64,000 bases of DNA from Pseudomonadota bacterium (GCA_021802545.1 JAJZRS010000011.1:22110-86109), one strand, 5' to 3'. Positions 36,279 through 45,235 are shown, counted from the stretch's first letter. The notes: generated by a model not told the origin, from the letters alone. A program made the numbers and translations.

Positions 36279-39200
36279 ATGGGCATTTCCGGACGCATCA
36301 GCAAGTTCTTCCTGCATTCCCAACTGACACCGCTGATCGCGCTGGTCGCCGTGCTCCTCGGCCTTTTTGCGGTGATCGTGACGCCCCGCGAGGAAGACCC
36401 GCAGATCAACGTCACGATGGCGAACGTATTCATCCCCTTCCCGGGCGCATCCGCGCGAGACGTTGAGCATCTGGTGACGACGCCGGCCGAGCAAGTGCTT
36501 TCCCAGATCACCGGAATAGACCATATCTATTCGATTTCGAGGCCCGGTCTTGCCATTCTCACCGTCCAGTTCAAGGTCGGCGAGGACAGGATACAGTCGC
36601 TCGTCAAGCTGTATGACACCATCAATTCTCATGCGGACTGGGTTTCCCCCTATCTTGGCGTGCAAAAGCCGATCATCAAGCCGATGGGCATCGACGACGT
36701 CCCCATTCTGACGCTCACCCTGTGGACGAAGAACGAGAACGAAGGCGCCTTCGAACTCGAGCAGGTGGGACATGCGGCCGAAATCGAGTTGAAACGCATC
36801 CCCGGGGTCAAGGAAGTGAAGACCATAGGCGGACCGCAGCACATGATCAGGGTGCTGATGGATCCGGACAGGATGAATGCTTATCACCTTTCTGCGGAGG
36901 ATCTGAGGAACGCGCTCCAGTTCGCCAATGCTTCCCAGCCTGCAGGAGATCTCACCCGTAACAACCGCGAAGTGCTGGTGCAGACAGGCACTTTTCTCGC
37001 TTCCAGCGACGACGTGAGAAAACTGGTGGTCGGCGCCGCTGACGGCCGTCCGATCTTCATGAGCGACGTGGCCGACGTGGTCGACGGCCCGGATCAGCCC
37101 GAGCATTACGTCTGGATCGGGAAGCAGGGCGGGGAACATCCTGCGGTGACGCTGGCCATTTCCAAGAAGCCTGGGGAAAACGCAGTTGCGGTGGCGAGGG
37201 AATTGATTAAACGTGTCGGGCAGCTCAAGGGCAGCGTGATTCCGTCGAATATCGAGGTAACGGTGACGCGCGACTACGGCGTCACGGCAAACGACAAGGC
37301 GTTGAAGCTGATCGAGAAGCTCATCTTTGCCACCACTTCCGTGGTGATACTGGTGTGGATCGCGCTCGGCAAAAGGGAGGCCGTGATCGTGGGAGTCGCG
37401 GTGATGCTCACCCTGCTGGCCACGCTTTTCGCATCCTGGGCATGGGGCTTCACATTGAACCGCGTCTCCCTGTTTGCGCTCATTTTTTCGATCGGGATAC
37501 TGGTCGACGATGCGATCGTGGTGGTCGAAAACATACACAGAAGGCGGGTGCTTTCGGATGCGCCCCTGTCCGAGATCATTCCCGAGGCGGTGGACGAAGT
37601 GGGGGGGCCGACCATCCTGGCCACCCTGACCGTCATTGCGGCATTGCTTCCCATGGCTTTCGTGACGGGGCTCATGGGGCCCTACATGAGCCCGATTCCG
37701 ATCAATGCCAGCATCGGCATGCTGATATCCCTGGGCATCGCCTTCGTCGTGACGCCATGGCTCGCTTTCAGGCTGGCCGGCAAGCATACGCATCAGCAGG
37801 ATTCGGGACATGAAAAAGCAAGCGCATTCTTCACCCGCAAACTCATTCCCTTCTTGAAGCGGGAAGAAGGCTCGAAAAACAGGAAGCTCCTCTTCATCGG
37901 CATCGTCGTGCTCATTCTGCTCGCCGTGTCCCTGGCGGCCGTCAAGCTCGTCGTGCTCAAGATGCTCCCCTTCGACAACAAGTCCGAATTCCAGGTCGTG
38001 GTCGACATGCCCGTCGGCACTCCCCTGGAAGACACGGCCAAGGTGTTGCACGAGATCGGCGCCTATATCGCCAAGGTGCCTGACGTGACCGATTACGAAG
38101 CCTATGCCGGCACGTCTTCCCCGATCAATTTCAACGGCCTCGTGCGTCAGTACTACCTGAGGGATGGTCCCGAATACGGCGACATCGAAGTCAATCTGGT
38201 CGACAAGCATGACCGCAGCAAGCAGAGCCACGAGATCGCAACAATGGTGATCGGGCCGATTGCAAAAATCGCCCAAAAATACGGCGCGAAGACAAAGATC
38301 GTCGAAGTGCCGCCCGGGCCGCCTGTCATGTCGCCTCTGGTTGCCGAAGTGTACGGCCCGGACTACAACGGGCAGATTGCTGTTGCGAAGCGCATCAAGG
38401 CAGCCTTTTCCAGCACCCAGGACATCGTCGGCATAGACGACAGCGTCGATGCGGATGCGGACAAGATCACCATGAGGGTGCTGCAGAACAAGGCGGCATT
38501 GCGGGGAATCGCCCAGAAGGACATCGTCGAAGTGATGAGGATGGGGCTCTCAGGCGAGAGCGTGACCCCGGTGCATAGCCTGAATGCGAAATACGAAATC
38601 CCGGTGATGGTAGGCTTTCCGGCCGACAGGAAGGGGAATCTCAACGACCTGCTGAAACTTGCAGTGCGCTCGAACAAGGGGGAGCTCGTCCCGCTTTCTG
38701 AACTCGTCGAAGTGATGCATGTGCCGCGAGAAAAAACGATCTACCACAAGGACCTGCTGCCCGTCGTCTACGTGGTCGGGGATATGACCGGGAAAATCGA
38801 CAGCCCGCTTTACGGCATGTTCGACATCCGTTCGAAGATCAAGAACATGAAGCTGCCAGAAGGCGGCATGCTGAAGGAATACTTCATCCATCAGCCCAAG
38901 GACCCTTATGCCAGCTATGCGGTGAAATGGGACGGCGAATGGCAGGTCACCTACGAGACGTTCAGGGACATGGGCATCGCCTACGGGGTGGGGCTCGTGC
39001 TCATCTATCTCCTGATCGTGGCCCAGTTCAGATCCTATCTCGTGCCGCTCGTCATCATGGCGCCGATCCCGCTCACCATCATCGGCGTGATGCCCGGGCA
39101 TGCGCTCCTTGGCGCGCAATTCACCGCGACATCGATGATCGGCATGATTGCGCTCGCCGGCATCATCGTCAGGAATTCGATATTGCTGGTCGATTTCGTC

Positions 39201-39482
39201 AATCTCCAGGTCGCCGAGGAGGTGGATTTCCAGGAAGCGGTGATCGCGGCGGCTGCGACGCGCGCCAAGCCCATCCTGCTCACAGGACTCGCAGCAATGA
39301 TCGGCGCCTTTTTCATCATCGACGACCCGATTTTCAACGGGCTCGCCATTTCACTTATTTTCGGCATTCTGGTATCCACCATCCTCACGCTGGTCGTGAT
39401 TCCGGTGCTGTATTACGCCCTGTCTTACAGGAATATCGACAAAGCAAGGAGCATTATTGATGAACACCAATCGAATCGTTAG
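36279..39482 (+). CDS. RND-superfamily efflux permease
   Basis: A 1067-residue inner-membrane proton antiporter. It has the twelve-helix, duplicated RND layout: first helix at about 15-34, PGASARDVEHLVTTPAEQ in the porter domain, the TM4 acidic pair region IFSIGILVDDAIVVVENIHRR, and the second-half repeat IALAGIIVRNSILLVDFVNLQ. The second half is similar in plan but lacks the tandem Asp pair. The AcrB/HAE1-versus-metal (CusA) choice is not clear from motif; the substrate is unknown. ATG 36279 sits 1 bp after the adaptor stop. Confidence 0.94.
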   Translation: MGISGRISKFFLHSQLTPLIALVAVLLGLFAVIVTPREEDPQINVTMANVFIPFPGASARDVEHLVTTPAEQVLSQITGIDHIYSISRPGLAILTVQFKVGEDRIQSLVKLYDTINSHADWVSPYLGVQKPIIKPMGIDDVPILTLTLWTKNENEGAFELEQVGHAAEIELKRIPGVKEVKTIGGPQHMIRVLMDPDRMNAYHLSAEDLRNALQFANASQPAGDLTRNNREVLVQTGTFLASSDDVRKLVVGAADGRPIFMSDVADVVDGPDQPEHYVWIGKQGGEHPAVTLAISKKPGENAVAVARELIKRVGQLKGSVIPSNIEVTVTRDYGVTANDKALKLIEKLIFATTSVVILVWIALGKREAVIVGVAVMLTLLATLFASWAWGFTLNRVSLFALIFSIGILVDDAIVVVENIHRRRVLSDAPLSEIIPEAVDEVGGPTILATLTVIAALLPMAFVTGLMGPYMSPIPINASIGMLISLGIAFVVTPWLAFRLAGKHTHQQDSGHEKASAFFTRKLIPFLKREEGSKNRKLLFIGIVVLILLAVSLAAVKLVVLKMLPFDNKSEFQVVVDMPVGTPLEDTAKVLHEIGAYIAKVPDVTDYEAYAGTSSPINFNGLVRQYYLRDGPEYGDIEVNLVDKHDRSKQSHEIATMVIGPIAKIAQKYGAKTKIVEVPPGPPVMSPLVAEVYGPDYNGQIAVAKRIKAAFSSTQDIVGIDDSVDADADKITMRVLQNKAALRGIAQKDIVEVMRMGLSGESVTPVHSLNAKYEIPVMVGFPADRKGNLNDLLKLAVRSNKGELVPLSELVEVMHVPREKTIYHKDLLPVVYVVGDMTGKIDSPLYGMFDIRSKIKNMKLPEGGMLKEYFIHQPKDPYASYAVKWDGEWQVTYETFRDMGIAYGVGLVLIYLLIVAQFRSYLVPLVIMAPIPLTIIGVMPGHALLGAQFTATSMIGMIALAGIIVRNSILLVDFVNLQVAEEVDFQEAVIAAAATRAKPILLTGLAAMIGAFFIIDDPIFNGLAISLIFGILVSTILTLVVIPVLYYALSYRNIDKARSIIDEHQSNR

Positions 39483-39669
39483 AATTGTCGCCGGATTTTT
39501 CGTCATGACATCACTCGCACTGGGCGTGGAGGGCAGCCCCCTCTTCATGAACTCGAAATGGCTTTGGCTCACCGCATTCGTCGGACTCAACCTGTTCCAG
39601 AGCGGCTTCACGCGATTCTGCCCCCTGGAGAACATCCTGAGGAAATTCGGCGTCAAGGACGCCTGTTGA
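39460..39669 (+). CDS. DUF2892 (YgaP-like) small membrane protein
   Basis: A 69-residue protein with two hydrophobic segments. RIVRIVAGFFVM and FMNSKWLWLTAFVGLNLFQSGFTRFCPLENILRKFGV match DUF2892, the membrane part of the YgaP rhodanese. ATG 39460 follows AAGGAG and lies inside the 3' end of the RND gene. The rhodanese domain is encoded separately 96 bp downstream, so YgaP function seems split into two genes here. Confidence 0.9.
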   Translation: MNTNRIVRIVAGFFVMTSLALGVEGSPLFMNSKWLWLTAFVGLNLFQSGFTRFCPLENILRKFGVKDAC

Positions 39670-39765
39670 GCGCAGGCATCGGCCCGATTCCGGTCGAGCT
39701 GATGAGCTGAGGAAGCGCTCACTCCGCTTGTCGAGGAAGTCAATATAAACTGAAGGAGCGAAACA

Positions 39766-40176
39766 TTGCATTTCATCACGAGTAATTTGCCTCTTTTCAT
39801 CGCGGCCCTGGGAAGCGGGATCATGCTGCTTTGGCCCTACGCGAGGAAGCTTTTCGTCAATTTCCCGGAAATCGACACGGTCGAGGCGATCAACCTGATC
39901 AACCACCAGGATGCGGCGATCCTCGACGTCAGAGAGCATCACGAATATGCGGGCGGGCATCTTCCCAATGCGAAGCATATCCCTTCGGGGAAAGTGAGCG
40001 CGCGCATCGACGAAATCGAAGCCCTGAAAGACAAGCCCATCCTTGTTTACTGCAGGAGCGGCGCTAGATCGTCCAGCGTTTGTGTGTTATTGTCGAAAAG
40101 AGGTTTCGCCAAGGTCCACAACCTCAAGGGAGGGATACTCTCCTGGGAGGGCGCGAAACTACCGGTGGAGAAATGA
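39766..40176 (+). CDS. Membrane-anchored rhodanese-like sulfurtransferase
   Basis: A 136-residue protein with an N-terminal transmembrane helix (about 6-24) followed by a rhodanese domain (about 35-135). The active loop is CRSGARS with Cys96, and the family core DVREHHEYAGGHLPNAKHIP is intact. It starts with TTG 39766 behind AAGGAGCG. Expected chemistry is transfer of sulfane sulfur from persulfides or thiosulfate. Linkage to an ArsR repressor and DUF2892 suggests a reactive-sulfur response. The stop overlaps the grxC start. Confidence 0.92.
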   Translation: MHFITSNLPLFIAALGSGIMLLWPYARKLFVNFPEIDTVEAINLINHQDAAILDVREHHEYAGGHLPNAKHIPSGKVSARIDEIEALKDKPILVYCRSGARSSSVCVLLSKRGFAKVHNLKGGILSWEGAKLPVEK

Positions 40177-40430
40177 TGGCCAAGGTGAAAATGTACTGCA
40201 CGGCTGTCTGTCCCTACTGCGTCATGGCCGAACGCCTCCTGAAATCAAAAGGAGTGACCGAGATCGAAAAGATCAGGATCGACCTTGATTCAGCCAAACG
40301 AGCCGAAATGATGGAAAAAACCGGCAGGCGAACAGTTCCCCAGATTTACATCATGGATTATCATGTGGGCGGCTACGACGATCTCGCGGCGCTTGACCGC
40401 GCCGGAAAACTGAATGAACTGTTAAATTAG
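40176..40430 (+). CDS. grxC: Glutaredoxin 3 (GrxC-type)
   Basis: An 84-residue dithiol glutaredoxin with active site CPYC (Cys12, Cys15), the TVPQIYI cis-Pro strand (about 51-57) and a GGYDDLAAL C-terminal helix. It reduces disulfides and glutathione mixed disulfides with GSH. ATG 40176 follows GGTGGAG with good spacing; another ATG is one codon earlier. The grxC-secB-gpsA order is common in proteobacteria. Confidence 0.95.
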   Translation: MAKVKMYCTAVCPYCVMAERLLKSKGVTEIEKIRIDLDSAKRAEMMEKTGRRTVPQIYIMDYHVGGYDDLAALDRAGKLNELLN

Positions 40431-40438
40431 GAAAATTG

Positions 40439-40891
40439 ATGAGCGAAGAAAACACCCCCGTTTTTGCGATCGAAAAGATTTACGTCAAGGATCTTTCCCT
40501 CGAAATCCCCCATGCACCCCAGATTTTCCTCGAGCGCGAAACGCCCCAGATCGACGTCCAGCTCCACACGGAAGGCAAACCCATCGATGAGGGCATTTTT
40601 GAGGCTGTTCTCACCGTCACGGTGACCGCGAAATTTGCCGAGAAGACGCTCTTTTTGGTCGAGTGTGCCCATGCAGGCATTTTCCGCATCGAGAATGTGC
40701 CCCAAGGCGACATCGAACCGATTCTCGGCATCACCTGCCCCAATATTCTCTTCCCCTATGCGCGCGAAGCCGTATCCGACGTGATCACGCGCGCAGGTTT
40801 CCTGCCTGTGATCCTGAGCCCGATGAGCTTCGAGGCGCTTTACCAGCAGCGCCAGCAGGCGCTCGCCGAGCAAGAGCAAAAAGCGCATTGA
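40439..40891 (+). CDS. secB: Protein-export chaperone SecB
   Basis: A 150-residue tetrameric cytoplasmic chaperone that keeps preproteins unfolded and hands them to SecA. Hallmarks are FAIEKIYVKDLSLEIPHAP, TVTVTAKFAEKTLFLVECAHAGIF and GITCPNILFPYAREAVSDVITRAGFLP. The start is ATG 40439. It lies 8 bp after grxC and 2 bp before the SH3 gene. Confidence 0.98.
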   Translation: MSEENTPVFAIEKIYVKDLSLEIPHAPQIFLERETPQIDVQLHTEGKPIDEGIFEAVLTVTVTAKFAEKTLFLVECAHAGIFRIENVPQGDIEPILGITCPNILFPYAREAVSDVITRAGFLPVILSPMSFEALYQQRQQALAEQEQKAH

Positions 40892-40893
40892 TA

Positions 40894-41403
40894 ATGAAGC
40901 GGCTCGTTCTCCTGCTGCTCATCGGGTCCTGCGGCATGGCGCACGCCGCGGACTTCGTTTCGGTCGGGGATCAGCCAGCTGTGCTTTTCGACGCGCCTTC
41001 CATGAAAGCGAACAAGCTCTTCGTCCTGAGTCCGCATTTTCCGCTGCAGGCGGTCGTGACGCTTGAGCACTGGGTCAAGGTCAAAGACCAGAAGGGCAAG
41101 CTGTTCTGGGTGGAAAAATCCAGCCTGGGCGCAAGCCATTACGTGATGGTTTCAGCCCCTGTCGCGGATGTGAGGCAATCGGCGTCCGACGACGCTCCGC
41201 TCGTTTTCCAGGCGAAGCAGGGCGTATTGCTCGAAGTTCCCCCCCCACCGCCACCACAGCCTGTGTCTCAGTCTCAGCCGGTAGCGCAGTCTCAGCCTGT
41301 GGCGCAGTCGCCAGCTTCCCCGCCCGTGGCTGAATGGCTGGCTGTCAAACACCAGGACGGGCAAAGCGGATTCGTGAAGGCAAGCCAGGTCTGGGGCGGA
41401 TGA
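40894..41403 (+). CDS. Secreted SH3-domain protein
   Basis: A 169-residue protein with a signal peptide (MKRLVLLLLIGSCGMAHA) and a bacterial SH3 domain around residues 25-75 (VSVGDQPAVLFDAPSMKANKL ending in WVKVKDQKGKLFWVEKSSL). A second, possibly interrupted, SH3-like copy follows with a Pro/Gln/Ser/Val linker built of PVAQSQ repeats (about 112-135) inside it. A cell-wall-binding role is plausible. It overlaps gpsA by 4 bp. Confidence 0.82.
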   Translation: MKRLVLLLLIGSCGMAHAADFVSVGDQPAVLFDAPSMKANKLFVLSPHFPLQAVVTLEHWVKVKDQKGKLFWVEKSSLGASHYVMVSAPVADVRQSASDDAPLVFQAKQGVLLEVPPPPPPQPVSQSQPVAQSQPVAQSPASPPVAEWLAVKHQDGQSGFVKASQVWGG

Positions 41404-42389
41404 AGATTGCCATTTTCGGGGCGGGCGCCTGGGGGACGGCGCTCGCCATCGGCTTGTCCAGGCAGCATGCGGTGGTCCTCTGGGTGAGGGATCCGGTCCA
41501 ATATCGCGAGATGGCATCAACCCGGATCAACAGGCGCCATCTCGATGACATTCGCCTGCCTGAAAGCATACAATTCACGAACGACCCCACCGAGACGCTC
41601 AATGGGGCGGATCTTGCGATCATCGCCGTGCCCATGTCAGGGCTGAGGCAGACTTTCAGGATGATCGCCGCGTCCAACAGCAAGGTTCCCGTCATCTGGG
41701 TTTCGAAAGGCTTCGAGGCCGGAACCGCCAAACTTCCCCATCAGGTTGCCCTTGAAGAGTACGACGAAATCGCCCCGATCGGCACGCTTTCCGGCCCGAG
41801 TTTCGCAATGGAGGTCGCAAGAGGACTGCCCGTTGCCCTCACCCTGGCATCCAAAGATGCCGATTTTGCATCGAGAACGGCAGCAGCCCTGCACAACCAG
41901 CGCATCCGCATCTATTCATCGACCGATCTGGTCGGCGTGGAAGTGGGCGGCGCGGTCAAGAACGTGATGGCGATCGCGGCGGGCATTTCTGACGGGCTTG
42001 AACTGGGTCTGAATGCCAGGGCTGCGCTCATCACCCGTGGGCTTGCCGAGATCACGCGCCTCGGGCTCAAGCTGGGCGGTAAAATGGAAACTTTCCTGGG
42101 GCTGTCGGGCGTCGGGGATCTCACGCTTACCTGCACAGGGGATCTTTCCAGGAACAGGCGCGTGGGCATGGAGCTTGCGAGCGGAAAACCCCTGGAAGCC
42201 ATTCTCGCCGAACTGGGTTCGACCGCGGAAGGCGTCTATACAGCCAGGGAAGTTGCCGATCTGGCAAAAGGGCTGGACGTCGAGATGCCCATCGTCCAGG
42301 CTGTCTGCTCGGTGCTCTACGATGGCGTCCCGTCAAGAGACGCCGTCGAGGAGCTCATGAAGCGCGATACGAAAGCCGAGAACGGCTGA
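41400..42389 (+). CDS. gpsA: NAD(P)H-dependent glycerol-3-phosphate dehydrogenase
   Basis: A 329-residue cytosolic enzyme reducing dihydroxyacetone phosphate to sn-glycerol-3-phosphate for phospholipid synthesis. Present are the dinucleotide motif IFGAGAWGTALA (residues 4-15), VSKGFE, GPSFAMEVARGLP, and the catalytic lysine in EVGGAVKNVMAIAAGISDG (about 183-201). Its stop abuts the stop of the convergent gene at 42390. The ATGA overlap with the SH3 gene implies one transcript with secB. Confidence 0.97.
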   Translation: MKIAIFGAGAWGTALAIGLSRQHAVVLWVRDPVQYREMASTRINRRHLDDIRLPESIQFTNDPTETLNGADLAIIAVPMSGLRQTFRMIAASNSKVPVIWVSKGFEAGTAKLPHQVALEEYDEIAPIGTLSGPSFAMEVARGLPVALTLASKDADFASRTAAALHNQRIRIYSSTDLVGVEVGGAVKNVMAIAAGISDGLELGLNARAALITRGLAEITRLGLKLGGKMETFLGLSGVGDLTLTCTGDLSRNRRVGMELASGKPLEAILAELGSTAEGVYTAREVADLAKGLDVEMPIVQAVCSVLYDGVPSRDAVEELMKRDTKAENG

Positions 42390-43289
42390 TCAGATTTTTC
42401 CGCCTGCCGCCAGGGTCAGCGCCTTCCTGATCGCTTCGGGGGAACTCATGATGTTCACGAAGCTGTGCGAACCCATCATGGAAAGGTCAGGGAAATCGAT
42501 CGCTATCCGGAAGCGCGCATACAGCGCATACACCTTGTTTCCCGACACGAGGATTTCGTAAGGCAGGTGTGCAGACGACTTGAGGTTCTTGAAGTCGATC
42601 TCGTTCATGATGTAATGATCGTCCATGTACTTGTTGTCGCCCGTCCCCTTCATCGCCACGCCGAACACCGTCTCCTGCTTGCCGGGTATGTCGATTCGGT
42701 AAACCTTGGTGACACCTCCCTTGCCTGCGGCAAGCCCGGCCTCCACGCCCTTCACCGCTGCGGCATAGCTGTCGTACTGGGCGAGCGTGCTCGGATCGGT
42801 GAAATATTCCATGCCGAACATGTAATGGTAGTCGCGCAGGTCGGATGCGGATAAGCCCTTGGCGCCGAATTCCTGCATATTGCCGAGCGCAGCCTGCATC
42901 TTGGCGGCCACGTCCTTGAGGTCCCCCTTCATCCTGTAGGCATTGGCCATGTAGACGGGGTTGATGTAGGACACCTGAATTTCATTGCCAACCTTGTCGA
43001 CGGATACGCGTTCCATCGCGCCGAATCCGCCCATGTCGGACTGGGCCGCATTCTGCTTGAGCGCGTCGCTCGTCACCACCAAGATCGTGGTGTCAGGGAA
43101 GGGGGTATAGCTGCCGGCCAGGACGAACCCCTGGGCTGCCAACGCCTTCTCGGTGGAGGCTACTTTCTGGGCCAGATCACCCGGTCCTTTGGATCCGAGT
43201 ACGAAGGGCTTGAGCAGATCTTCGGCATGGGCGCCGGAAAGAGCAAAAGCAAGGAAAATTCCAGCAAACGATTTGATTAACGAGCGCAT
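42390..43289 (-). CDS. Periplasmic protein of unknown function
   Basis: A 299-residue protein with a clear signal peptide (MRSLIKSFAGIFLAFALSGAHA). The mature part has two alpha/beta halves: one around VASTEKALAAQGFVLAGSY with ILVVTSDALKQ, and one around GMEYFTDPSTLAQYDSYAAAV with KVYRIDIPGKQETVFGVAM. It has a weak resemblance to DUF302-like segments (ISYINPVYMANAYRM). No catalytic motif was found. ATG 43289 sits behind GGAGGGG. An inverted repeat (AAGGAGGG/CCCTCCTT) lies between it and trmL. Confidence 0.7.
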   Translation of the reverse strand: MRSLIKSFAGIFLAFALSGAHAEDLLKPFVLGSKGPGDLAQKVASTEKALAAQGFVLAGSYTPFPDTTILVVTSDALKQNAAQSDMGGFGAMERVSVDKVGNEIQVSYINPVYMANAYRMKGDLKDVAAKMQAALGNMQEFGAKGLSASDLRDYHYMFGMEYFTDPSTLAQYDSYAAAVKGVEAGLAAGKGGVTKVYRIDIPGKQETVFGVAMKGTGDNKYMDDHYIMNEIDFKNLKSSAHLPYEILVSGNKVYALYARFRIAIDFPDLSMMGSHSFVNIMSSPEAIRKALTLAAGGKI

Positions 43290-43365
43290 TTTATCCCCTC
43301 CAAAATAAACCCTTTGCACTCTAGACCTTAAGGAGGGTACGGGAAATAACCCTGTAGGGCGATAT

Positions 43366-43830
43366 TCATATCCCTCCTTGGAAGCCCCCCTGGCGCCAGG
43401 CTTCATAGATCACGACCGATGCCGAATTGGAAAGATTGAGGCTGCGGCTTTCGGGCAGCATGGGGATCCTGATGAGATTTTCTTCGGGAAACGAATTCAG
43501 GACGTTCACGGGAAGCCCCCTGGATTCCGGGCCGAGCAGAAAGGCGTCGCCTTCGCGGTAAATGATCCTGTCGTGCCGAATGCGGCCCTTCGTGGAGAGG
43601 GGGAAAATTCTTCTGCCTTCGAAATGACGCAGGCAGGCTTCCCAGTTCGGGTGGACGCGGAGCTGGGCGAATTCGTGGTAATCGAGCCCTGCCCTGATCA
43701 ATTGCTTGTCGTCGAGCTTGAAGCCGAGCGGCTCGACAAGATTCAGGCGCGTCCCCGTATTGGCGCAAAGCCTGATGATGTTGCCGGTGTTGGGCGGGAT
43801 TTCAGGCTCAAACAGGATGATCTCGAACAT
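43366..43830 (-). CDS. trmL: tRNA (cytidine/uridine-34-2'-O)-methyltransferase
   Basis: A 154-residue SPOUT methyltransferase that 2'-O-methylates wobble position 34 of tRNA-Leu isoacceptors. Family hallmarks are FEPEIPPNTGNIIRLCANTG near the N-terminus and the knot motifs LLGPESRGLP (about 98-107) and RIPMLPESRSLNLSNSASVVIYE at the C-terminus. The start overlaps the AI-2E-family gene end by 23 bp, so the two are probably co-transcribed. Confidence 0.96.
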   Translation of the reverse strand: MFEIILFEPEIPPNTGNIIRLCANTGTRLNLVEPLGFKLDDKQLIRAGLDYHEFAQLRVHPNWEACLRHFEGRRIFPLSTKGRIRHDRIIYREGDAFLLGPESRGLPVNVLNSFPEENLIRIPMLPESRSLNLSNSASVVIYEAWRQGGFQGGI

Positions 43831-44875
43831 GAGTCCATTCGCGCCAGAGCGAGATCAGGGTGGCCATGATGGCCGGGCCGAGGAATATGCCGAGCAGGCC
43901 GAACGTTTCGACGCCCCCCAGTATGCCGAGAATGATCCAGAGGAGCGGAAGCTGCGCTGAATCCCTCATCAGAATGGGCCGCACGACATGGTCTGAAGCG
44001 AGCATGACAAGCGTTCCCCAGATCAGGATGGCAAGCGCCGCTGTCTCGTTTCCCTGGGCGAAAAGAATCAGGGATGCTGCGCCGTAGAGGGCGGGCATGC
44101 CGAAGGGGATGACCGCGAGCAGTCCGGTCAACGCACCCCACAGCGCAGGAGAATCGATGCCGGCAAGCGCATAGGCGATGCCGAGCAGGATGCCTTCAAT
44201 GATGCCGACCAGAATGAGGCCGTTGACCGTGGCGCGCACGGTATCCACGGCGCGCTTCGCGTGGTGCGTGCTGCCAAGCTGCCTCTGGATCAGGGCGAGC
44301 ATGCGCATGGCGAGCGCCTCTCCGTCGCGGTATAGGAAGTAGAGGGAAAAAAGCGCGAGCAGGAAGGTCAGGGTGCGGTGCATCATTTCAGAGCCGAGCA
44401 GCCTGATCCAGTCCATGATCGGCTCGTGGCCAAGCCGATGGAACCAGGAGGAAAAACCGCCCGGCGTGGCAAGGACAGTGTTCCACCAGGCGAGCAGGGT
44501 ATCGCCGAGCACGGGGATCCTGGAAAGCCATGAAGGGGTGGGAAGCCCATGCGATTGCGCTTCGAGCAGCATCATCGCGAACAGGCCGGCTTCACGCCCG
44601 ATGACGTAGAAAATGTAGGCGAGCGGCGCCAGAAACAGAAGCGCGACGAGCAGCGTGAAAAAAAGGGGGGCCAGGCATTTCAACCGGGTCGGCAGGCACT
44701 GCTCGAACCTGCGGTAGAGCGGCCAGCTTGCAAGAGCAATGACGCCCGCCCAGGCCAGCGCTGCAAGATAGCCGTGGATCAGCCAGAGCGCAAGCAGCAG
44801 GACGGAAGTCCCGAAAATCCATTGGGCGGCGTTCTTGTTCTGGATGTTGTTCTCCCAATTAAAAAAACCCGCCAC
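43808..44875 (-). CDS. AI-2E family (PerM/YdiK-like) membrane transporter
   Basis: A 355-residue protein with about seven to eight transmembrane helices: an N-terminal pair (about 18-55), one near 68-90, a long amphipathic loop, and a C-terminal block with GILEGILLGIAYALAG, LTGLLAVIPFGMPALYG and ETFGLLGIFLGPAIMATLISLW. This fits the PF01594 family; transport specificity is not established for most members. The only plausible start is GTG 44875, inside the terminator stem downstream of the cold-shock gene. The stop region overlaps trmL. Confidence 0.85.
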   Translation of the reverse strand: MAGFFNWENNIQNKNAAQWIFGTSVLLLALWLIHGYLAALAWAGVIALASWPLYRRFEQCLPTRLKCLAPLFFTLLVALLFLAPLAYIFYVIGREAGLFAMMLLEAQSHGLPTPSWLSRIPVLGDTLLAWWNTVLATPGGFSSWFHRLGHEPIMDWIRLLGSEMMHRTLTFLLALFSLYFLYRDGEALAMRMLALIQRQLGSTHHAKRAVDTVRATVNGLILVGIIEGILLGIAYALAGIDSPALWGALTGLLAVIPFGMPALYGAASLILFAQGNETAALAILIWGTLVMLASDHVVRPILMRDSAQLPLLWIILGILGGVETFGLLGIFLGPAIMATLISLWREWTHVRDHPV

Positions 44876-44903
44876 CCCTCACCTCAGCGGTGAAGGATGA
44901 CGG
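44861..44903 (-). terminator. Strong intrinsic terminator of the cold-shock gene
   Basis: On the minus strand a 16-bp stem (44868-44903, with several G-U pairs) has a 4-nt loop and is followed by seven T (44861-44867). It lies 21 bp after the cold-shock stop. It also encodes the GTG start of the downstream permease. Confidence 0.85.
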
Positions 44904-44924
44904 GCTCTTGACGGTCTTCGGGAA

Positions 44925-45128
44925 TCAGGCGGCCCTGATGTTGGAAGCTTGCTTCCCCTTGGGACCCTGAACGACTTCGAAGCTCACCTTCTGTCCTTCC
45001 TTGAGCGTCTTGAATCCGTCCATGTTGATCGCGGAAAAATGCGCGAACAAATCCTCGCTGCCGTCGTCGGGCGTCACGAAACCGAAGCCCTTTGCATCGT
45101 TGAACCACTTAACTGTACCTGTTGCCAT
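44925..45128 (-). CDS. Cold-shock domain protein
   Basis: A 67-residue CSP, a single OB-fold that binds single-stranded RNA/DNA and melts mRNA structure. RNP1 is KGFGFVT (residues 13-19), RNP2 is DLFAHFSAI (about 26-34), and [14 protein letters not shown] opens the domain. ATG 45128 follows AAGGATG; an in-frame ATG two codons earlier is less well placed. It has its own promoter (45236-45264) with a leader of about 100 nt and a strong terminator, so it is monocistronic. Confidence 0.97.
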   Translation of the reverse strand: MATGTVKWFNDAKGFGFVTPDDGSEDLFAHFSAINMDGFKTLKEGQKVSFEVVQGPKGKQASNIRAA

Positions 45129-45235
45129 AATCACTCATCCTTGTCGTAATCAAAAATCGGGAGAAACCCGCATACCAGGTTTCAAGACCGCATACGACAA
45201 AGACCGCATAAAACCTTGAAGCCGAGCACAACCGT

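Noticed and set aside
36258..38276. A 672-codon open frame on the minus strand opposite the RND permease
   Set aside because: His/Asp/Gly-rich composition without domain signal; the plus-strand RND motifs are intact.
41257..41325. CAGTCTCAGCC-type short repeats, considered as a CRISPR-like or regulatory repeat
   Set aside because: They are in-frame codon repeats encoding the PVAQSQ linker of the SH3 protein.
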